Source of the DNA: Malurus cyaneus samueli
Taxonomy: Eukaryota > Chordata > Aves > Passeriformes > Maluridae
Reading direction: 5' to 3'
Assembly: GCA_009741485.1 (NCBI GenBank)
Contig: CM019219.1
Location: 31,963,280-32,027,279 of the forward strand
Length of the DNA: 64,000 bases
Both the position numbers and the translations under genes were made by a program. Below the pieces are notes generated by a model that saw only the letters and a program-made list of their open reading frames with translations, was not told the DNA's origin and did no database searches. This document shows, one piece after another, positions 1 through 12,489 of this stretch (position 1 is the stretch's first letter; the number at the start of each line of letters is the position of its first letter).

Positions 1-338
1 CTTCCTGACATTTAAATCAGTCCCTGCTCCAAGGCCTCCTGTCCTGCCATTGAGCAACATCCCAAGCAAAGGGTTTGGGTGCTTCCAGGTGACACGCTCG
101 GTGGCAGGGTGCCAATGCCACCCATCTGATGGATGTGTGTGTCTGTTTGTTTTTAGCTGGATGCCCTACCACATCTCCTGAGCCTCGCCAGCCGGTCTGC
201 AAGGCTGCAGCAGCCACCCCTCAGTGCCTCGTGTCACCTCCTCCATCCATTCATTGCTGTCCCTCATGTGTCGCCGGGGTGGGAGGGGGCCCCGAGGGGA
301 ACTGCCACCCTCCCTAATGCTTTTGTCCTCTCACCCAG
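1..338 (+). other. CDH23: CDH23 intron sequence at the window edge
   Basis: No exon with cadherin coding content is visible before the acceptor CACCCAG at 332-338. The open frames here do not continue cadherin sequence. The segment is read as the 3' end of an intron whose donor is outside the window. Confidence 0.75.
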
Positions 339-3300
339 GGACTCTGGTGACAATGCTCAACGGACCCATCCTTGCTCTGGATGCTGATGAGGGCATCAAC
401 GCCGTGGTGACCTACCAGCTCCTGAAGGCATCCCTGGACCCCTTTGTGATCAACAACAAGACAGGTGGGGTGGTTCAGCTGTTCTGTCCCCAGCCCAGGG
501 CCAGCAGGTCCCCACACGGTCTGCCACCAGGCTTTTCCCCTTCTGCAGGTGTGGTTTCTGTGAAGCCCGGTGCTGTGATAGACCGAGAGGCTTTGCCGGA
601 CCCTCACCTGGAGTTCACACTGGTGGCTCGTGATGTGGGGGGCCTGAACAGCACAGCCAGCCTGACAGTGACTGTCCTGGATGACAATGACAACCACCCC
701 ATCTTCCAGCCGGCATTCATCATGGCACGGCTGCTGGAGAACAGCCCCCCAGGTTAGGACTGGATGTGAGGGTGGGAAATGGGGTCACTTGTGTGTCCGT
801 CCCCTTGGGAGTGGGAAGATCCAGCTCCCAGTGACACAGCTGACTGGGATGGGGTCAAAGGGAAAATCTGGGAACTGCAGCTGCTTGATGGTATCTGCCT
901 TGGGACCGAGGGCTTGCGGCTGCTGCCCTCCACCCCTCGCTTTAGAGGGCTGTGTCCCACCTTTGCAGGCTTCTCCGTCCTCCAGGTGACAGCCACCGAC
1001 GCTGACAGCGGCCTCAACCAGCAGCTGGATTATCGCATCGAGGGTGGCGGCCAGGACAGATTCCTGATGGATGCCGCCACGGGGGTGATCCGCGTGGCCA
1101 ACATCACCATCGACCGCGAGGAGCGTGACGCCTACCGGCTGACGGTGGTGGCCGTGGACCAGGGCACCCCGGCGCTCTCCGGCACCGCCACCGTCAGCAT
1201 CATCATCGACGACGTCAACGACTGCCGGCCCGAGTTCATCAACCCCATCCAGACTGTCAGCGTCCCCGAGTCGGCTCCCCCCGGCACCGTGGTGGCCGAG
1301 GTGACGGCCATCGACAGGGACCTCAACCCTCGGCTGGAGTACTACTTGCTGGGGATCGTGGCCCGTGATGACACGGACGCGCTGGTGCCTGAGCAGCAGG
1401 GAGCGTTCGAGGTGGATTTTAGGACAGGTAGGAGAGCAGGGAGGGCAGCGTGAGCAGTGCAGAACCCTCTCCTCATTTCTGCTTCTTCTTCTTCTTCTCG
1501 TCTGCCTGGAGGTAGGTCTGTCCGAGATGCTGCTCCTCTCCTGCCTTCCCTCTCTCCTCCTCCAGCTGCCCTGTCTCACCCTGCCCTGTGTTCTCTTCCC
1601 TGTCTCACTGACCAAACTAACCTTTTGCTTTCTTTTCCGGCTCTCAGCCTGCCAGGTTTGTCTGTGTGTCTGTGCTCACTGCTCTGTCTGTGCCATCCAC
1701 CGCCTCCCTCCATCTCACCCACCTCCATTGCCAGCCCCGCTGAGGGCCGGGGGCTGCTCAGCCTTGGCAGACTGGACCCAAGCTCCTCACTGGGGGAGCG
1801 AGGGGGGCACTCTGGGGTAGGTGGTGGGCTCCACTTTTGGGGAAAGAGAGCCAGGAGCTCCCTGCATCTCTTTTGGAAGCACAAAGGACAAGGTTGTCAA
1901 AGATGCTGAGCTCAGGTAGATGGGCTGTGCAGGGCAGCAGCAGCAATCGCTCCCAAACCCGTCTTGTTTGCACAACCTGAACGCTTACCCAGCTGAGGCT
2001 GTGTGGAACAAACAGGAAGGCAGGAGATGGAGAGCTGGGGGAGAGCAGCTGTCTCTTCCTGTAGCTCTGGAGTGTTTTCCCCCTTTGGAGAGGCAGGAGA
2101 ACACCTTTGGTGCAGGGTGCAGCAGTCAGCTGGAACACACGGCCCTGCCCAGGGTTCTCAGGGCGGGGCATAGGCACAGCCTGTGACATCCACCTTTTTG
2201 GGCTTTCCAGGAGCTGTGAAGATCAAAACACCCCTCAACCGTGAGCTAGTGGCCACCTACGAGGTCACCATCTCCGTCCATGACAACGCCAGCGAAGTCC
2301 TGGACCGCTCGGTCAGCGTGCCCAATGGTAAGGGTGGGCTCTGCCCAGCTAGTGCAGGGATGGGGACTGGCACAGCCCTTCCCAGGCACCAGGGCAGCTT
2401 CTGGGCAGTCAGCAGCTCTCCCATCTTGATCACAACATTTCCAGTAGCACCAGTCCTGGACCAACTCCCATCAGGTTCCGGTTCTCCCCTGAAGACTCCT
2501 TTAGGGAATGTCTCAAACATCCCAAGGCTGCAGTGGGGATGGAAAGGGCTGTGTGCCCATAACCTTCCCATTTCTTCATTACCAATACCTTGTACCCTGC
2601 TAAGTGAGAAGACACAAAGATCAAGAGTAGGTGTCCCACAGCAGCATGGGGAGACCCACAGCATTTTCAGGGCATTGTAGCTTTGGGGAATATTCAATTT
2701 TTCTTGATGAACTCAACAGTACCAGTTGACTCTCCTGGTGTTTCACACGTGTGGCTTTACAGCCCTCCTTCCTCCCAACCTTCCTTCCCTTCTCTTTCTC
2801 ACCTGTTCTCCTTCTGTTCTCTCCCCCTGTGGTCTCCACCGTGGCCACAGCCAAGCTGACAGTCAATGTCTTGGACGTCAATGACAACACACCCCGCTTC
2901 CGCCCCTTTGGGGTCACCTATTTCACCGAGAGGATCCTGGAGGGAGCCACGCAGGGCACCACACTCATCTCCATCTCAGCGGTGGACCCGGACAAAGGTC
3001 CCAACGGGCAGATCACCTACGAGCTGCTGAACCTCTCTCCAGAAGGTTACGCCTGTCTGGAAGACCCCTCGGCAGGTTGGTGGCCTGGGGAGGTGGGAAT
3101 TTGGGACAGATTGGAGAGCTGGGGCCCATTTCTTATTTCAGGGCTTTCCATCCTCTAGGGAAGGTCGTGGCCAACAGGACAGTGGACTATGAGGAAGTGC
3201 AGTGGCTGAACTTCACGGTGCGCGCCTCCGACAACGGCTCTCCCCGCAGATCCGCCGAGATCCCCGTGTACCTCCAGATCGTGGACATCAACGACAACAA

Positions 3301-6300
3301 CCCTGTTTTCAGTCAGCCATCCTACCAGGTGAGCTGTTAAACTCTGTGAGGACCAGCACAGAGCTGGGGGTTCTTCAGGGACACCTTCTCTCCCCTCTGC
3401 CTGCGCTTGAGCTGTTTGGAGAAGATGGTGAACCCTACAATGGGCTCTGTGCCAGCGCCTTGCCGGGGGTGTGGCTGTGCCCAGCCCTGCGTGCCACCCT
3501 GTGCCCTCGGCTACTGCCCCCTCAAACAGCATGGGATGAACCTGTCCTGCCACTCCCTTCTTTGCAGAAAGCTGTCTTTGAGGACGTGCCACTGGGTACG
3601 GTCATCCTGAGGGTCACCGCCACCGATGCGGATTCTGGGCAGTTTGCTCTCATCGAGTACAGCCTGAGCGATGGAGAGGGCAAGTTTGGGATAAATCCCA
3701 ACACGGTGAGGAGCCAGCCGAGGCTGGAGCAGGGCAGGGAAAGGGAGGGGATGCTGAAATGGTCCCAACTTGTGCCTCGCTCCCCCACCTCACCTTCTGC
3801 CCCTTCTTGAGTACCAGCTGTGCCAGACGACGTCCACCTGAGGGTCTCTGTGTGCTGCAGGGTGACATCTACATCCTGTCAGCCCTGGACCGGGAAAAGA
3901 AGGATCACTACACGCTGACAGCCGTGGCCAGGGACAACCCTGGGGATGTGTCCAGTAACCGTCGGGAGAACTCTGTGCAGGTAGGGCTCTCCTCCTCCCA
4001 TCACCCCTCGTGTGCTGGTCACCAGCAAGAAGGTGTTAAAGCTCCAGCTTTCCTCCCCAGTGGCTGAACTGGGGGATGATTAGGCAGAAGGAAGAGAAGC
4101 CAGGAGCTGCGGGGTGGGTGGCATGGGGACAGCACGTCAGCAGGAGGGGCAGGGGAGAGTGACACTATTGTCTGCAAGGGCTGTGGCATGAATGGGTGCC
4201 GCAGCCACGGTGGCCCCCATTGTTGGAGGCAGGAATTCAGCTGATGGACTCAAACAAACGGCAGGAAGGGCACCTCACTGCAGCGGCAGAGCTGCAGGTC
4301 ACGGCAGGGGCACGGCCCCAGGGGCTGCCCAGCCTTTCCCACATCACCATCTGGCTGTGCTTTGCCCAAGGTGCTGATCACAGTCCTGGACATCAACGAT
4401 GTCAGGCCCCAGTTCAGCAAGAGCCATTACAGCACCAGCGTCTACGAGAACGAGCCGGCAGGGACGTCCGTGATCACCATGAGTGCCACCGACCTGGACG
4501 AAGGGGACAACGGCGTGGTGACCTACAGCATCGAGGGTCCTGGAGCAGGTGGGTGCTGAGGGCAGGGGGCTCTTCCCCAGGAAGGAAGGCTGTGAGGAGA
4601 AGCACCAAGGCTGTATCCCATCTCCTGTGGCTGGTTTGGGCTCCTGGCAGCAGTGCTGCATGTATGGAGTTTTCACTATTGCTCTAGTTCCACATAGTGT
4701 GGGATGTTATGACTTTGCCTGCCTTCATCCTGCAGCCCAGCCTTGCCTTCTGCCCTTTTCTGTGTGCCCTAGTGTGTCTTGGAGCAAACTCACTGCCTGC
4801 TTTAGGTGAAGGCTGGGAAGGAGGTGTGCGTGGATTGTGCCTGAAATCCAGTGTATCTGCACATAGAAATCAGGCAAAAGGCAGCATAACTGGAGAGGGG
4901 ACTGCTGAATATTCACTTTCCTGAGACATGTGGACTCCTCTGGGTCCACTGTCTCAGCCTGGGCAGGAGGCAAACACGGACAGGGGTGACCAGGGAGCAG
5001 AGCCCAGAGCCAAGGATGTGGCAGTGAGCTGGGATGACACAAAAACCCTGAGACCACCCACACTGCTGGCCTCAGGCTCCACTTCATCACCCTTGACAGG
5101 GATTTCCCACCAGTGAGGGGTGCACTTCAGCTGGTATACTCATTTTTGATGATAATTTATCTGGTGCAAAGTGTCCTGAGCCAAAGGTGTGGGGGATTTT
5201 TCTGTCCCCAGATGCTTTCAAGATCAATAAAGACTCCGGGCTCGTCACATCCCAGCGGCGCCTGAAGTCCTACGAGAGGTTCAACCTGACCGTGGTGGCC
5301 ACGGACAAGGGGCATCCTCCTCTCTGGGGGACCACCATGCTTCACATCGAGGTCATTGACATCAATGACAACCGCCCTGTCTTCGTCCGCCCACCCAACG
5401 GCACCATCCTGCACATCATGGAGGTAAATCCCCCGAGAGGAAGCAGGAGAGTGTGTTCAGGAGCACTCCTGCCTGCCAGCAGCAAAATCTGAACTCCATC
5501 TCCACTGGGATTGCAGCAAGGCCTTGATTTAGCATGTGGCAAGAAGGTTTGGGTCATAAGGGTGGACGTTCACAAACAGCCTCTCTCCGTACGTGCAAGT
5601 GGGGATGATGGGGCAGATTTGGGGAACAGAAACCCCAGCAGCCCACAAAATTAGTAAAAAGCCAGTGAGTGGTGCGTGCAGGGCGTGTTTACAAACATGG
5701 GCTGGAAATGCTGACATCTGAGCTTTTTCTGCTTTCTGGGAAGCCAGGCTTGACTCAGCCAGTCCCCGGTGCGTGTCTCAGCCAGTCCCCAGCCACCCTG
5801 CCACGGTGGCTCCATGATGCCAGCCCCCAGCTGGGTTTTGGGTAGTGGGAGCAGACCTCCAAACACAAGGGATTTTGGACCAAGGTGGGGCAGGGGGAGC
5901 AGAGGGTTTCTGTGCAGTGCCAAAGCTGAAGGGTTGGTGTGTGCAAACAGGAGATTCCTGTGGGCTCCAACGTCTACGAGGTCTATGCCACGGACAAGGA
6001 CGAGGGTCTCAACGGAGTGGTGCTCTACAACCTGCTGAAAACTGGTGCGGGGAACAAGGACTGGGAGTATTTCAGCATCGATCCCGTCAGCGGGCTGATC
6101 CAGACGGCCATGCGGCTGGACCGCGAGACGCAGGCCGTGTACAATGTGAGCCGGGCACGGGGCCAGGAGGCTGTGGGGCCGGCTTGGCACTGGTGGGATG
6201 CCAGCGGTGTGGTGGGATTGGGGTGAGCTGGAGATGCCACACCTTAGCAGGACTGGGTGGTTGTCAAATGCCATGGGGGACCTGCATCCTGTTGGCCAAC

Positions 6301-7233
6301 ACCCAATTTAAATCCCCCCAAAACCCTGTGCCACCCACTGTACTCTGTCCCCGCCTCAGTGATGTGTCCCAGCCCGTGTGGTTTCACCCAGGACAGCCCT
6401 TTTGCCTCTCTCCCCAGCTGATCATCGTGGCCTGCGACCAGGGCCAGCCACCCTACGAGACCATGCAGCCCCTCCAGATAGCGCTCGATGACATCGATGA
6501 CAACGAACCCATCTTCCTCAGGCCACCGGTGAGCCACCAGGGTGAAGGGGGTGTAGAGATGGTGATGCCAGCAAGCACATGCCCACCTGGGCATCACCGT
6601 GGTGGGGAGCACCATGGGATTTGTCTGCTTTTATTTAAAGCAACCTCAGTGCTCATAAGATTCCTTTCTCTGGGGTCTCTGGCAGAAGGACAGTCCCCAG
6701 TACCAGGCACTCTCTGTCCCCGAGCACTCACGGCCGGGCACGGTGGTGGGGAATGTCACCGGGGCGGTGGACGCGGATGAGGGCTCCAACGCCATCGTCT
6801 ACTACTTCATAGCAGGTGGGTACAGAGGTGGCAGCTCCGTGTCCCCGCACACGCCCCTCACCCAGGGCCTCTGTCATCTCCTCGCTGCCTCTCTGCCCTC
6901 CTCAGCGGACAAGGGGATGTTTGGGAAGTGCCAAGCTCCAAGGGGACTAACTGGGGACCCCTTTTCTGAGCCCAGCTGGAAACCAGGAGAAAAACTTCCA
7001 TCTGAGCCGAGAGGGGAAGCTGAAGGTCTTGCGAGACCTGGACCGGGAGAAGGAACCGTTCCACTCCATCATTGTCAAAGCATCCAGCCAGAGGAACTGG
7101 GCCCCTCCCAGAGGCCAGCAGGTGGAAGGAGCTTGGAACCTCAATGAGGACCTGACCCTTCAGGAGGTGCGGATCTTCCTGGAGGACATCAATGACCAGG
7201 CTCCCCAGTTCACCAAGTCAGAGTACACGGCGG
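339..7233 (+). other. CDH23: CDH23 extracellular cadherin repeats (about EC19 to EC27)
   Basis: Exons in this span encode repeated cadherin modules with the calcium motifs DRE, DADxG and an inter-repeat DxNDNxP-type linker. Eight linkers are visible: DDNDNHP (near 680-700), DDVNDCRP (near 1208-1231), DVNDNTP (near 2874), DINDNNP (near 3285), DINDVRP (near 4390), DINDNRP (near 5358), DIDDNEP (near 6490) and DINDQAP (near 7183). Each linker would bind calcium between neighbouring repeats and stiffen the ectodomain. Several depart from the consensus (C, V or Q at the second N; D at the first N). Some departures occur in the human protein too, so they are not sequence errors. The EC numbers are inferred from length, not counted from the N-terminus. 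Confidence 0.9.
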
Positions 7234-10200
7234 GTAAGGGGTGCCAGGGGCTGGGAGGGTACCAGGAGCCAGAGGTACTTCAAGGAAAACCCAGCAGGAT
7301 GATGGGGCAGTGAGATCCAGCCTGGCCCCAGGTCCCTTTCCCATCTCTCCCTCAAAGGGGTTGCCACCGACGCCAAGGTGGGGTCGGAGCTGATCAGAGT
7401 GGTCGCGGTGGACGCCGATGTGGGCAATAACAGCCTGGTGCTGTACAGCATCCTGGGCATCCGCTACATCAAGCAGCACTCCAATGACTCTGAGGAGGTG
7501 GCCAACATCTTCACCATCGGTGGGTACCCAGCCTGTTGCAGGAGCATGGGACCCTGGGCAGAGACATCCCTGTGGCCAAAGATGTCCCCTGGCTGGGGTC
7601 ACTAATCCCAGGCTTGTGACCGTCCGTTTCCCAGGAACCCTTGATGGCATCCTGCGAACCTTTGACCTCTTCACGGCCTATAACCCCGGCTACTTCGTGG
7701 TGGACATTATGGCCTCTGACCTGGCGGGCCACAACGACACAGCCATTGTGGGGATCTACATCCTGCGGGATGACCAGCGGGTCAAAATCATCATCAACGA
7801 GATCCCTGACAGGGTCAGACAGTTCGAGGAGGAGTTCATCAGCCTGCTCTCCAACATCACGGGTGCCATCGTCAACACGGATGATGTACAGGTAACCATC
7901 CACCTCGGAGATGCTTTGAGGAGTAGGGAACCTTCCACAGGCTGCTTGGGGGTCTCATCTGAGGGAATCGGGCCAGGATAACCACGGACACCCCAGGGCT
8001 TTGCAGGTGATGGATAGGTCCAGGTTGGGGCATAGTGAAGGGGTCTGGATGGATGCGTGAGGGTCTCTTGCCATGCTCAGGAGGAGGCTCCTCTCCCACA
8101 CTGCAGCCCTTGCTGTCTCTCCCCAGTTCCATGTCGACAAGAAAGGCCGGGTGAACTTTGCCCAGACAGAGCTGCTGATCCACGTGGTGAACAGGGAGAC
8201 CAACCGCATCCTGGACGTGGAGCGGTACGTTCCCCCGGCCCCGGCACTGCCCGGCTCCTCGGGGACCCTCACTCACGTCGAGGTGCCCAAGCAGCCCTTC
8301 TCCTCCCAGGGTCATTCAGATGATAGATGAGAACAAGGAGCAGCTGAGGAATCTCTTCAGGAACTATAACGTGCTGGACGTGCAGCCCGCCATCACTGCC
8401 CGGGCACCGGACGACCTCTCGGCTCTGCAGGTGAGGGTCCAGATGGGGTTGCAGTTGCTGCTCACAACAATGATGGGGTGATGTCCTGTGATATTCCAGG
8501 GGGACTGGTCAGTCACTGGAGAGATGGTCCACCTGTATAACTGGGGGCATGTGCTCATCTGTGCCTGAGGTTTCCACCGTGCCTCTGTCTCTCCTAGATG
8601 GTCATCATCGTGCTGGCCGTCCTGCTCTTCCTGGCTGCCATGCTCTTCATCCTCATGAACTGGTACTACCGGACAGTGTGAGCAGCTCTCAGGCTCTGCC
8701 CATGCCCTGCTATGTCCCCTCAGGCCAGGGGAACCAGCGTGGCTTCTCCCATCCCTGGAAATGCCAGCAAGCAAAGGAGGCCACCAGATTCCAATACCTC
8801 TGCCTCCAAAATGCACCATTTTAATGCAAATAGCACCTCTCCCCTCCAAATTCTTGGAACACAGGGGAATCTTGTGTTCCTGTGTATGAAGGGTTATTGC
8901 AAATCTGTATTTCCCTCCTGATTCCCTGTGGTTCTTTTGCAGGCACAAAAGGAAATTGAAAGCCATCGTGGCTGGCTCCACTGGTGAGCAGCGTTTGGGG
9001 TGTCCCAGCTGCACGGAGAGTGGGGAGCATGGGGAGCATGGAGTGGGATGTCACAGGGACACAGGGGGGATGTCATGAGGTGTAAATCAGAAATGATCCT
9101 GCCCAGTAAATCAGAAATTATCCTGTAGTGGTGGGAGGATTTTTCGTAGCATCAGACCCTGCATTATCAGACACATCCTGGCGTGTTTCTCACTGCCTTT
9201 TGGGTTGCTCTTTATCCCTCCCTGAAAAATAAGTGTCACAGCATGGTTTGCTTAGCCCCCCTGTGCCCCACTGTGACCCCCATCCCTGCCTTTTGCAGGG
9301 AACAGAGGCTTCATGGACATCATGGACATGCCAAACACCAACAAGTACTCCTTCGATGGGTGAGTGCCACCTCCTGGGGGTGGAGGCTGCTCCCTAGAGA
9401 GGGACGCTGTGTTTTGGAGCCAGGAGCTGGAGACGTGATGCCTCTGCATGGAGCATGGCTCTGACACCAGGACACATGCTTGCTTTGAGAGCTTCCATGG
9501 CTAAAAAATCTTGTTCTTTCTCCTGTGACTCCATCTCTGCCAATCCTGGCCGGGTTTGGGGTGAGCAGAGATGACAGGCAGGTGTTGACACATACCGGGA
9601 TCCAGAGTAGCGAGTCCATACCTTCACAGGGCAGGAGGAGGCAGTGCAGCCTCAGCAGCCGGGCTCTGCACGGGGTTAGGGACAGCACCACTCTGTGTCC
9701 ACGCTGATGGCTGTCCCTCCTCCGGGCAGGGCCAACCCGGTGTGGCTGGACCCCTTCTGCAGGAACATGGAGCTGGCGGCACAGGCGGAGCATGAGGACG
9801 ACCTGCCGGAGAACCTGAGCGAGATCACCGACCTCTGGAACAGCCCTGCCCGCACCCACGTGAGGCTCAGCCCCACCAGGACCCCATGTCCCCTCTCCTG
9901 TCACCCACAGCACCTCCTCAGCCGCTGTCTCCTCCCACAGGGCACCTTCGGGAGGGAGCCCTCGGCCGCCAAGCCCGAGGATGACCGCTACCTGCGGGCA
10001 GCCATCCAGGAGTACGACAACATTGCCAAGCTGGGGCAGATCATGCGGGAGGGACCCATCAAGGTGAGCGTTGAGGGGAGAAATCCTCCACTGAGGGCTT
10101 TTCTCTTGCAGCTACACCTTCCAGGTGCCGGAGGGTAATGTCGCTCCAAAAAATGCTGGGATGAGGCCAGCGTCCCTTAGATCAAACCGCCTCCCTTGGA

Positions 10201-11521
10201 TAACCCCCAGTCTCTCCCCCTGCACCCAGGGCACTCTCCTGAAGGTGGTCCTGGATGATTACATGCGCCTGAAAAAGCTCTTTGCCCAGCGGATGGTGCA
10301 TAAGGCCACCGCCAGTCAGGGGGACCGCTCCTCGGTCTCAGAGGTAGAGGGGTGTGCCAGGGTGTGGGGAGATGCTTGCTGTGCCCTCTGGGATGCAGTG
10401 TGTCCTCCTGCCCCCACGGGCCGTGATCACTCCCTGTGGCCATGGTCCCTGTCACCCCGTGGTCCCCCCACACTCTGCTTGTTCAAAACAAGCCAGATGT
10501 CGGTTTCCCTCTGGTTCCCACTGCTGTATCCTCGCTGATTCCCTGTGATTCCTCTGAGCATCAGCAGCACCCTCTCCCTTGGTCCTGGGGCAGGGTGGGC
10601 TCTGTTCATCAGCTCAAGGACCAGCTGTCAAGGCTGGCCAAGGCTGCGGAAGTTCATCTTGCCTCCATTCGGCTCCTCTGAGCCTGTCAACCCAGCAGGT
10701 TTTTGAGGCAGAAAGGCTGGGATGGAGGGTGCTGCTGGTGCAGAAGGGCTGGTGTGGGGAGACACAGCCCCTCCTGTGGCCTTCTACCCTTCATGGAGGG
10801 ACAAAACGAGGGGCGAGGAGAGCAGAGGAGAGCAGCGAAATGGAAGATGCTTTTCAACCCTTCTGCCCTCCCAACCTCCATGCCCTTATTCCCCTCCAGC
10901 CCCATCCAACCTTCCTTCATCTTTCCCTACCTGCCTGCTGCCCCATCACCCTCATATAACCCCAAATCCCAAACTCCTCCTTGGGCACTCTGGGAGCGGC
11001 TGCAGGACACAGCACCCAGCTGAGCTGGGGCATCCAGCCGAGGATGGAGTGATCCAGCTGGAGACCATCTCCTGGTGACCCTTCTGAAGAGGGGAGCCCA
11101 CCCCTCCCGCTGTGCTCCAGCCTCGTGCGAGGTTTGGAGTCGGGGAAGCCAGGAGCTGCTGTGGTGATTCCCCCGCCCCGTGGCTCTCTCACAGCTGATC
11201 CAGAAGGAGCTGGGGGACGAGGAGGAGGAGCACACTCCCAGCCAGGGCAGTCTGCGCTTCCGACACAAGCAGCCGGTGGAGCTGAAAGGTCCCGACGGCA
11301 TCCACGTGGTGCACGGCAGCACAGGCACGCTGCTGGCCGCCGACCTCAACAGCCTGCCCGAGGATGACCAGAAGGTGCTGGGCCGCTCGCTGGAGACTCT
11401 GACCGCCGACTGCGGGGCCTACAGCGAGCACAACGCCCGCACCGAGTCGGCCAAGTCCACACCCCTGCACAAGATGCGGGAGGTGATCATGGAGAGCCCT
11501 CTGGAGATCACCGAGTTATGA
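339..11521 (+). CDS. CDH23: Cadherin-23, C-terminal part (25 coding exons, 5' end outside the window)
   Basis: Exons: 339-464, 549-752, 969-1427, 2211-2327, 2851-3075, 3159-3328, 3568-3705, 3861-3980, 4371-4548, 5212-5423, 5951-6145, 6418-6528, 6686-6815, 6976-7233, 7358-7519, 7635-7891, 8127-8224, 8310-8430, 8598-8677, 8943-8983, 9299-9359, 9730-9859, 9941-10063, 10230-10343, 11195-11521 (stop included). All junctions are AG/GT and the phases agree, giving about 1,384 residues with no frameshift or stop. The product matches cadherin-23 along its whole length, as I know the mammalian protein (about 3,354 residues), so this is roughly residue 1,970 onward. Cadherin-23 forms the upper part of the hair-cell tip link and binds protocadherin-15 with its far N-terminus, which is not here. 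Exons are GC-rich and introns are mostly under 800 bp. The identification is secure; single splice sites could shift by a few bases. Confidence 0.96.
7358..8430 (+). other. CDH23: CDH23 last repeat remainder and membrane-adjacent domain
   Basis: Exons 7358-7519, 7635-7891, 8127-8224 and 8310-8430 encode the end of the cadherin array and the conserved juxtamembrane segment. It contains the stretches INEIPDRVRQFEEEF, VDKKGRVNFAQTELLIHVVN and MIDENKEQLRNLFRNYN. In protocadherin-15 and cadherin-23 this region is known to fold as a ferredoxin-like membrane-adjacent domain instead of a cadherin repeat. Conservation here is very high, as expected for that fold. The domain assignment rests on family knowledge, not on a search. 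Confidence 0.85.
8598..8983 (+). other. CDH23: CDH23 transmembrane helix and start of cytoplasmic tail
   Basis: Exon 8598-8677 encodes a single hydrophobic helix (LAVLLFLAAMLFILMNWYY) followed by RTV. Exon 8943-8983 continues with the basic stop-transfer segment HKRKLKAIVAG. The junction splits a valine codon (GT, then G), so the donor GTGAG at 8678 avoids the in-frame TGA seen if the exon is read through. Type I topology follows from the family. Confidence 0.95.
9082..9125. repeat. Short direct repeat in a CDH23 intron
   Basis: GTAAATCAGAAATGATCCTG at 9082-9101 is repeated with one change at 9106-9125. It is non-coding. Confidence 0.85.
9299..11521 (+). other. CDH23: CDH23 cytoplasmic tail with C-terminal PDZ-binding motif
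   Basis: Exons 9299-9359, 9730-9859, 9941-10063, 10230-10343 and 11195-11521 encode the conserved tail. It includes the acidic DDLPENLSE segment, YLRAAIQEYDNIAKLG and KLFAQRMV, and ends with PLEITEL. The terminal T-E-L is a class I PDZ ligand. In mammals the tail binds the Usher protein harmonin through this C-terminus and through an internal segment upstream. The mammalian tail has an alternatively used 105-bp exon 68 just before the last exon; I found no convincing equivalent between 10344 and 11194. Confidence 0.93.
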
Positions 11522-11815
11522 CGAGCGGTGCTGCTGGCGGTGCTCCTCTAGGCAGGCCAGGGCCGGCGGGGATGAAGCACAGACCAGGGGGGCCGTGGTG
11601 GGGGCCAGGGGCACCCCGAGACCGGTGCTGGGCCCCCTCTTCCCCTGCAGAAGGAATCCAGGCTAACCGGTGCGGATCGCTCCGGCAGCCTCCGAGAGCT
11701 TGGCCCCGGGAGAGGGCTCTCAGGGCCGGAATGCTTTTAATCGCCTGTCATTTATCCATGAAACCATTTTTTTTTTTTATTATTTTTTCTTATTAAAAAA
11801 AAAAAAAAAGAAAAA
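11522..11815 (+). other. CDH23: CDH23 3' untranslated region and polyadenylation signal
   Basis: The sequence after the TGA stop at 11519-11521 has no continuing frame. An ATTAAA hexamer lies at 11792-11797 and merges into a long A-rich run (about 11794-11855). No AATAAA follows closely on this strand, so this is the best 3' end. Because the genome itself is A-rich here, cDNA ends mapped to it could come from internal priming, and a longer 3'UTR reaching toward 12480 cannot be excluded. Confidence 0.55.
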
Positions 11816-11855
11816 AAAAAAAAAAAAGAAAAAAAAAGAGAAAAGAGAACTAAAT
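11794..11855 (+). repeat. A-rich low-complexity run
   Basis: Almost uninterrupted A with a few G interruptions, directly after the CDH23 ATTAAA hexamer. There is no target-site duplication or element body that I can see, so it reads as simple low complexity and not a retroelement tail. Confidence 0.85.
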
Positions 11856-12489
11856 GAATCTGATGAGTCCAAACTGGATGGAGGGGCGAGGTGCATTGAG
11901 GATGTGGATGATGCACTTTTGCAGCATCCCCGGGCACAGGCTGGGGACAAGCAGCTGTCACACTTCAACCACGGGCATGGGGAGGGCCAGGGCAGCATGG
12001 GGTGAGACCGAGTCCTTTTGGCATTAACATCACCTTTCCAGTAAGGAAAGAGCAAAAATTAAAAAGAAAAAAAAAAAACCCAACCTAAAGACATTCTTCC
12101 ATTTCGCAGCTTTACCAAAACTTGTTGCAATGTCAGAAAAGAGAGAGACTGACAATAACTGGGGCTTCTGGATGTGGAGTGCTCGTGCGTGTCTTTTGTT
12201 GCCCTTTCCTTTCCCCTTCCCTCTTCTTTGGTCGTTCGACTTCAGGGCTTGTACCATGTGACACTTTAATTTCGGGACATCTTCACCAGAAATCACGTGT
12301 TTGGCTTTGGGTATATGTCTGTCTATCCCCCTCCCACATCACTCGAACCCTTTGGAAGAGAACCTACTTTTACGTTCACCTTTATATCACCTTCATCAGC
12401 TACCGAGATCCCCACCGGGCTGTCTATCTGGGGGACTTAAAATTGGGTTACCCACAGCCCCAGTACAAAGAGGAAGGACACAAGCAGCC
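11856..12489. other. Short intergenic space between convergent CDH23 and prosaposin-like gene
   Basis: About 630 bp with no supported gene. Another small A-rich tract is at about 12057-12079. The two flanking genes converge here, so their 3'UTRs may approach or overlap. Confidence 0.6.

Noticed and set aside
10699..10812. Possible equivalent of the alternatively spliced CDH23 exon 68 (acceptor CCCAGCAG, frame VFEAERLGWRVLLVQKG...)
   Set aside because: The acceptor and phase fit, but no GT donor exists at or after 105 bp; the only in-frame donors (after 30 or 39 bp) are weak, and I cannot recall the mammalian peptide well enough to compare.
12330..12350. tRNA B-box-like ACTCGAACCC on the plus strand
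   Set aside because: No A box, acceptor stem or anticodon arm could be placed around it.
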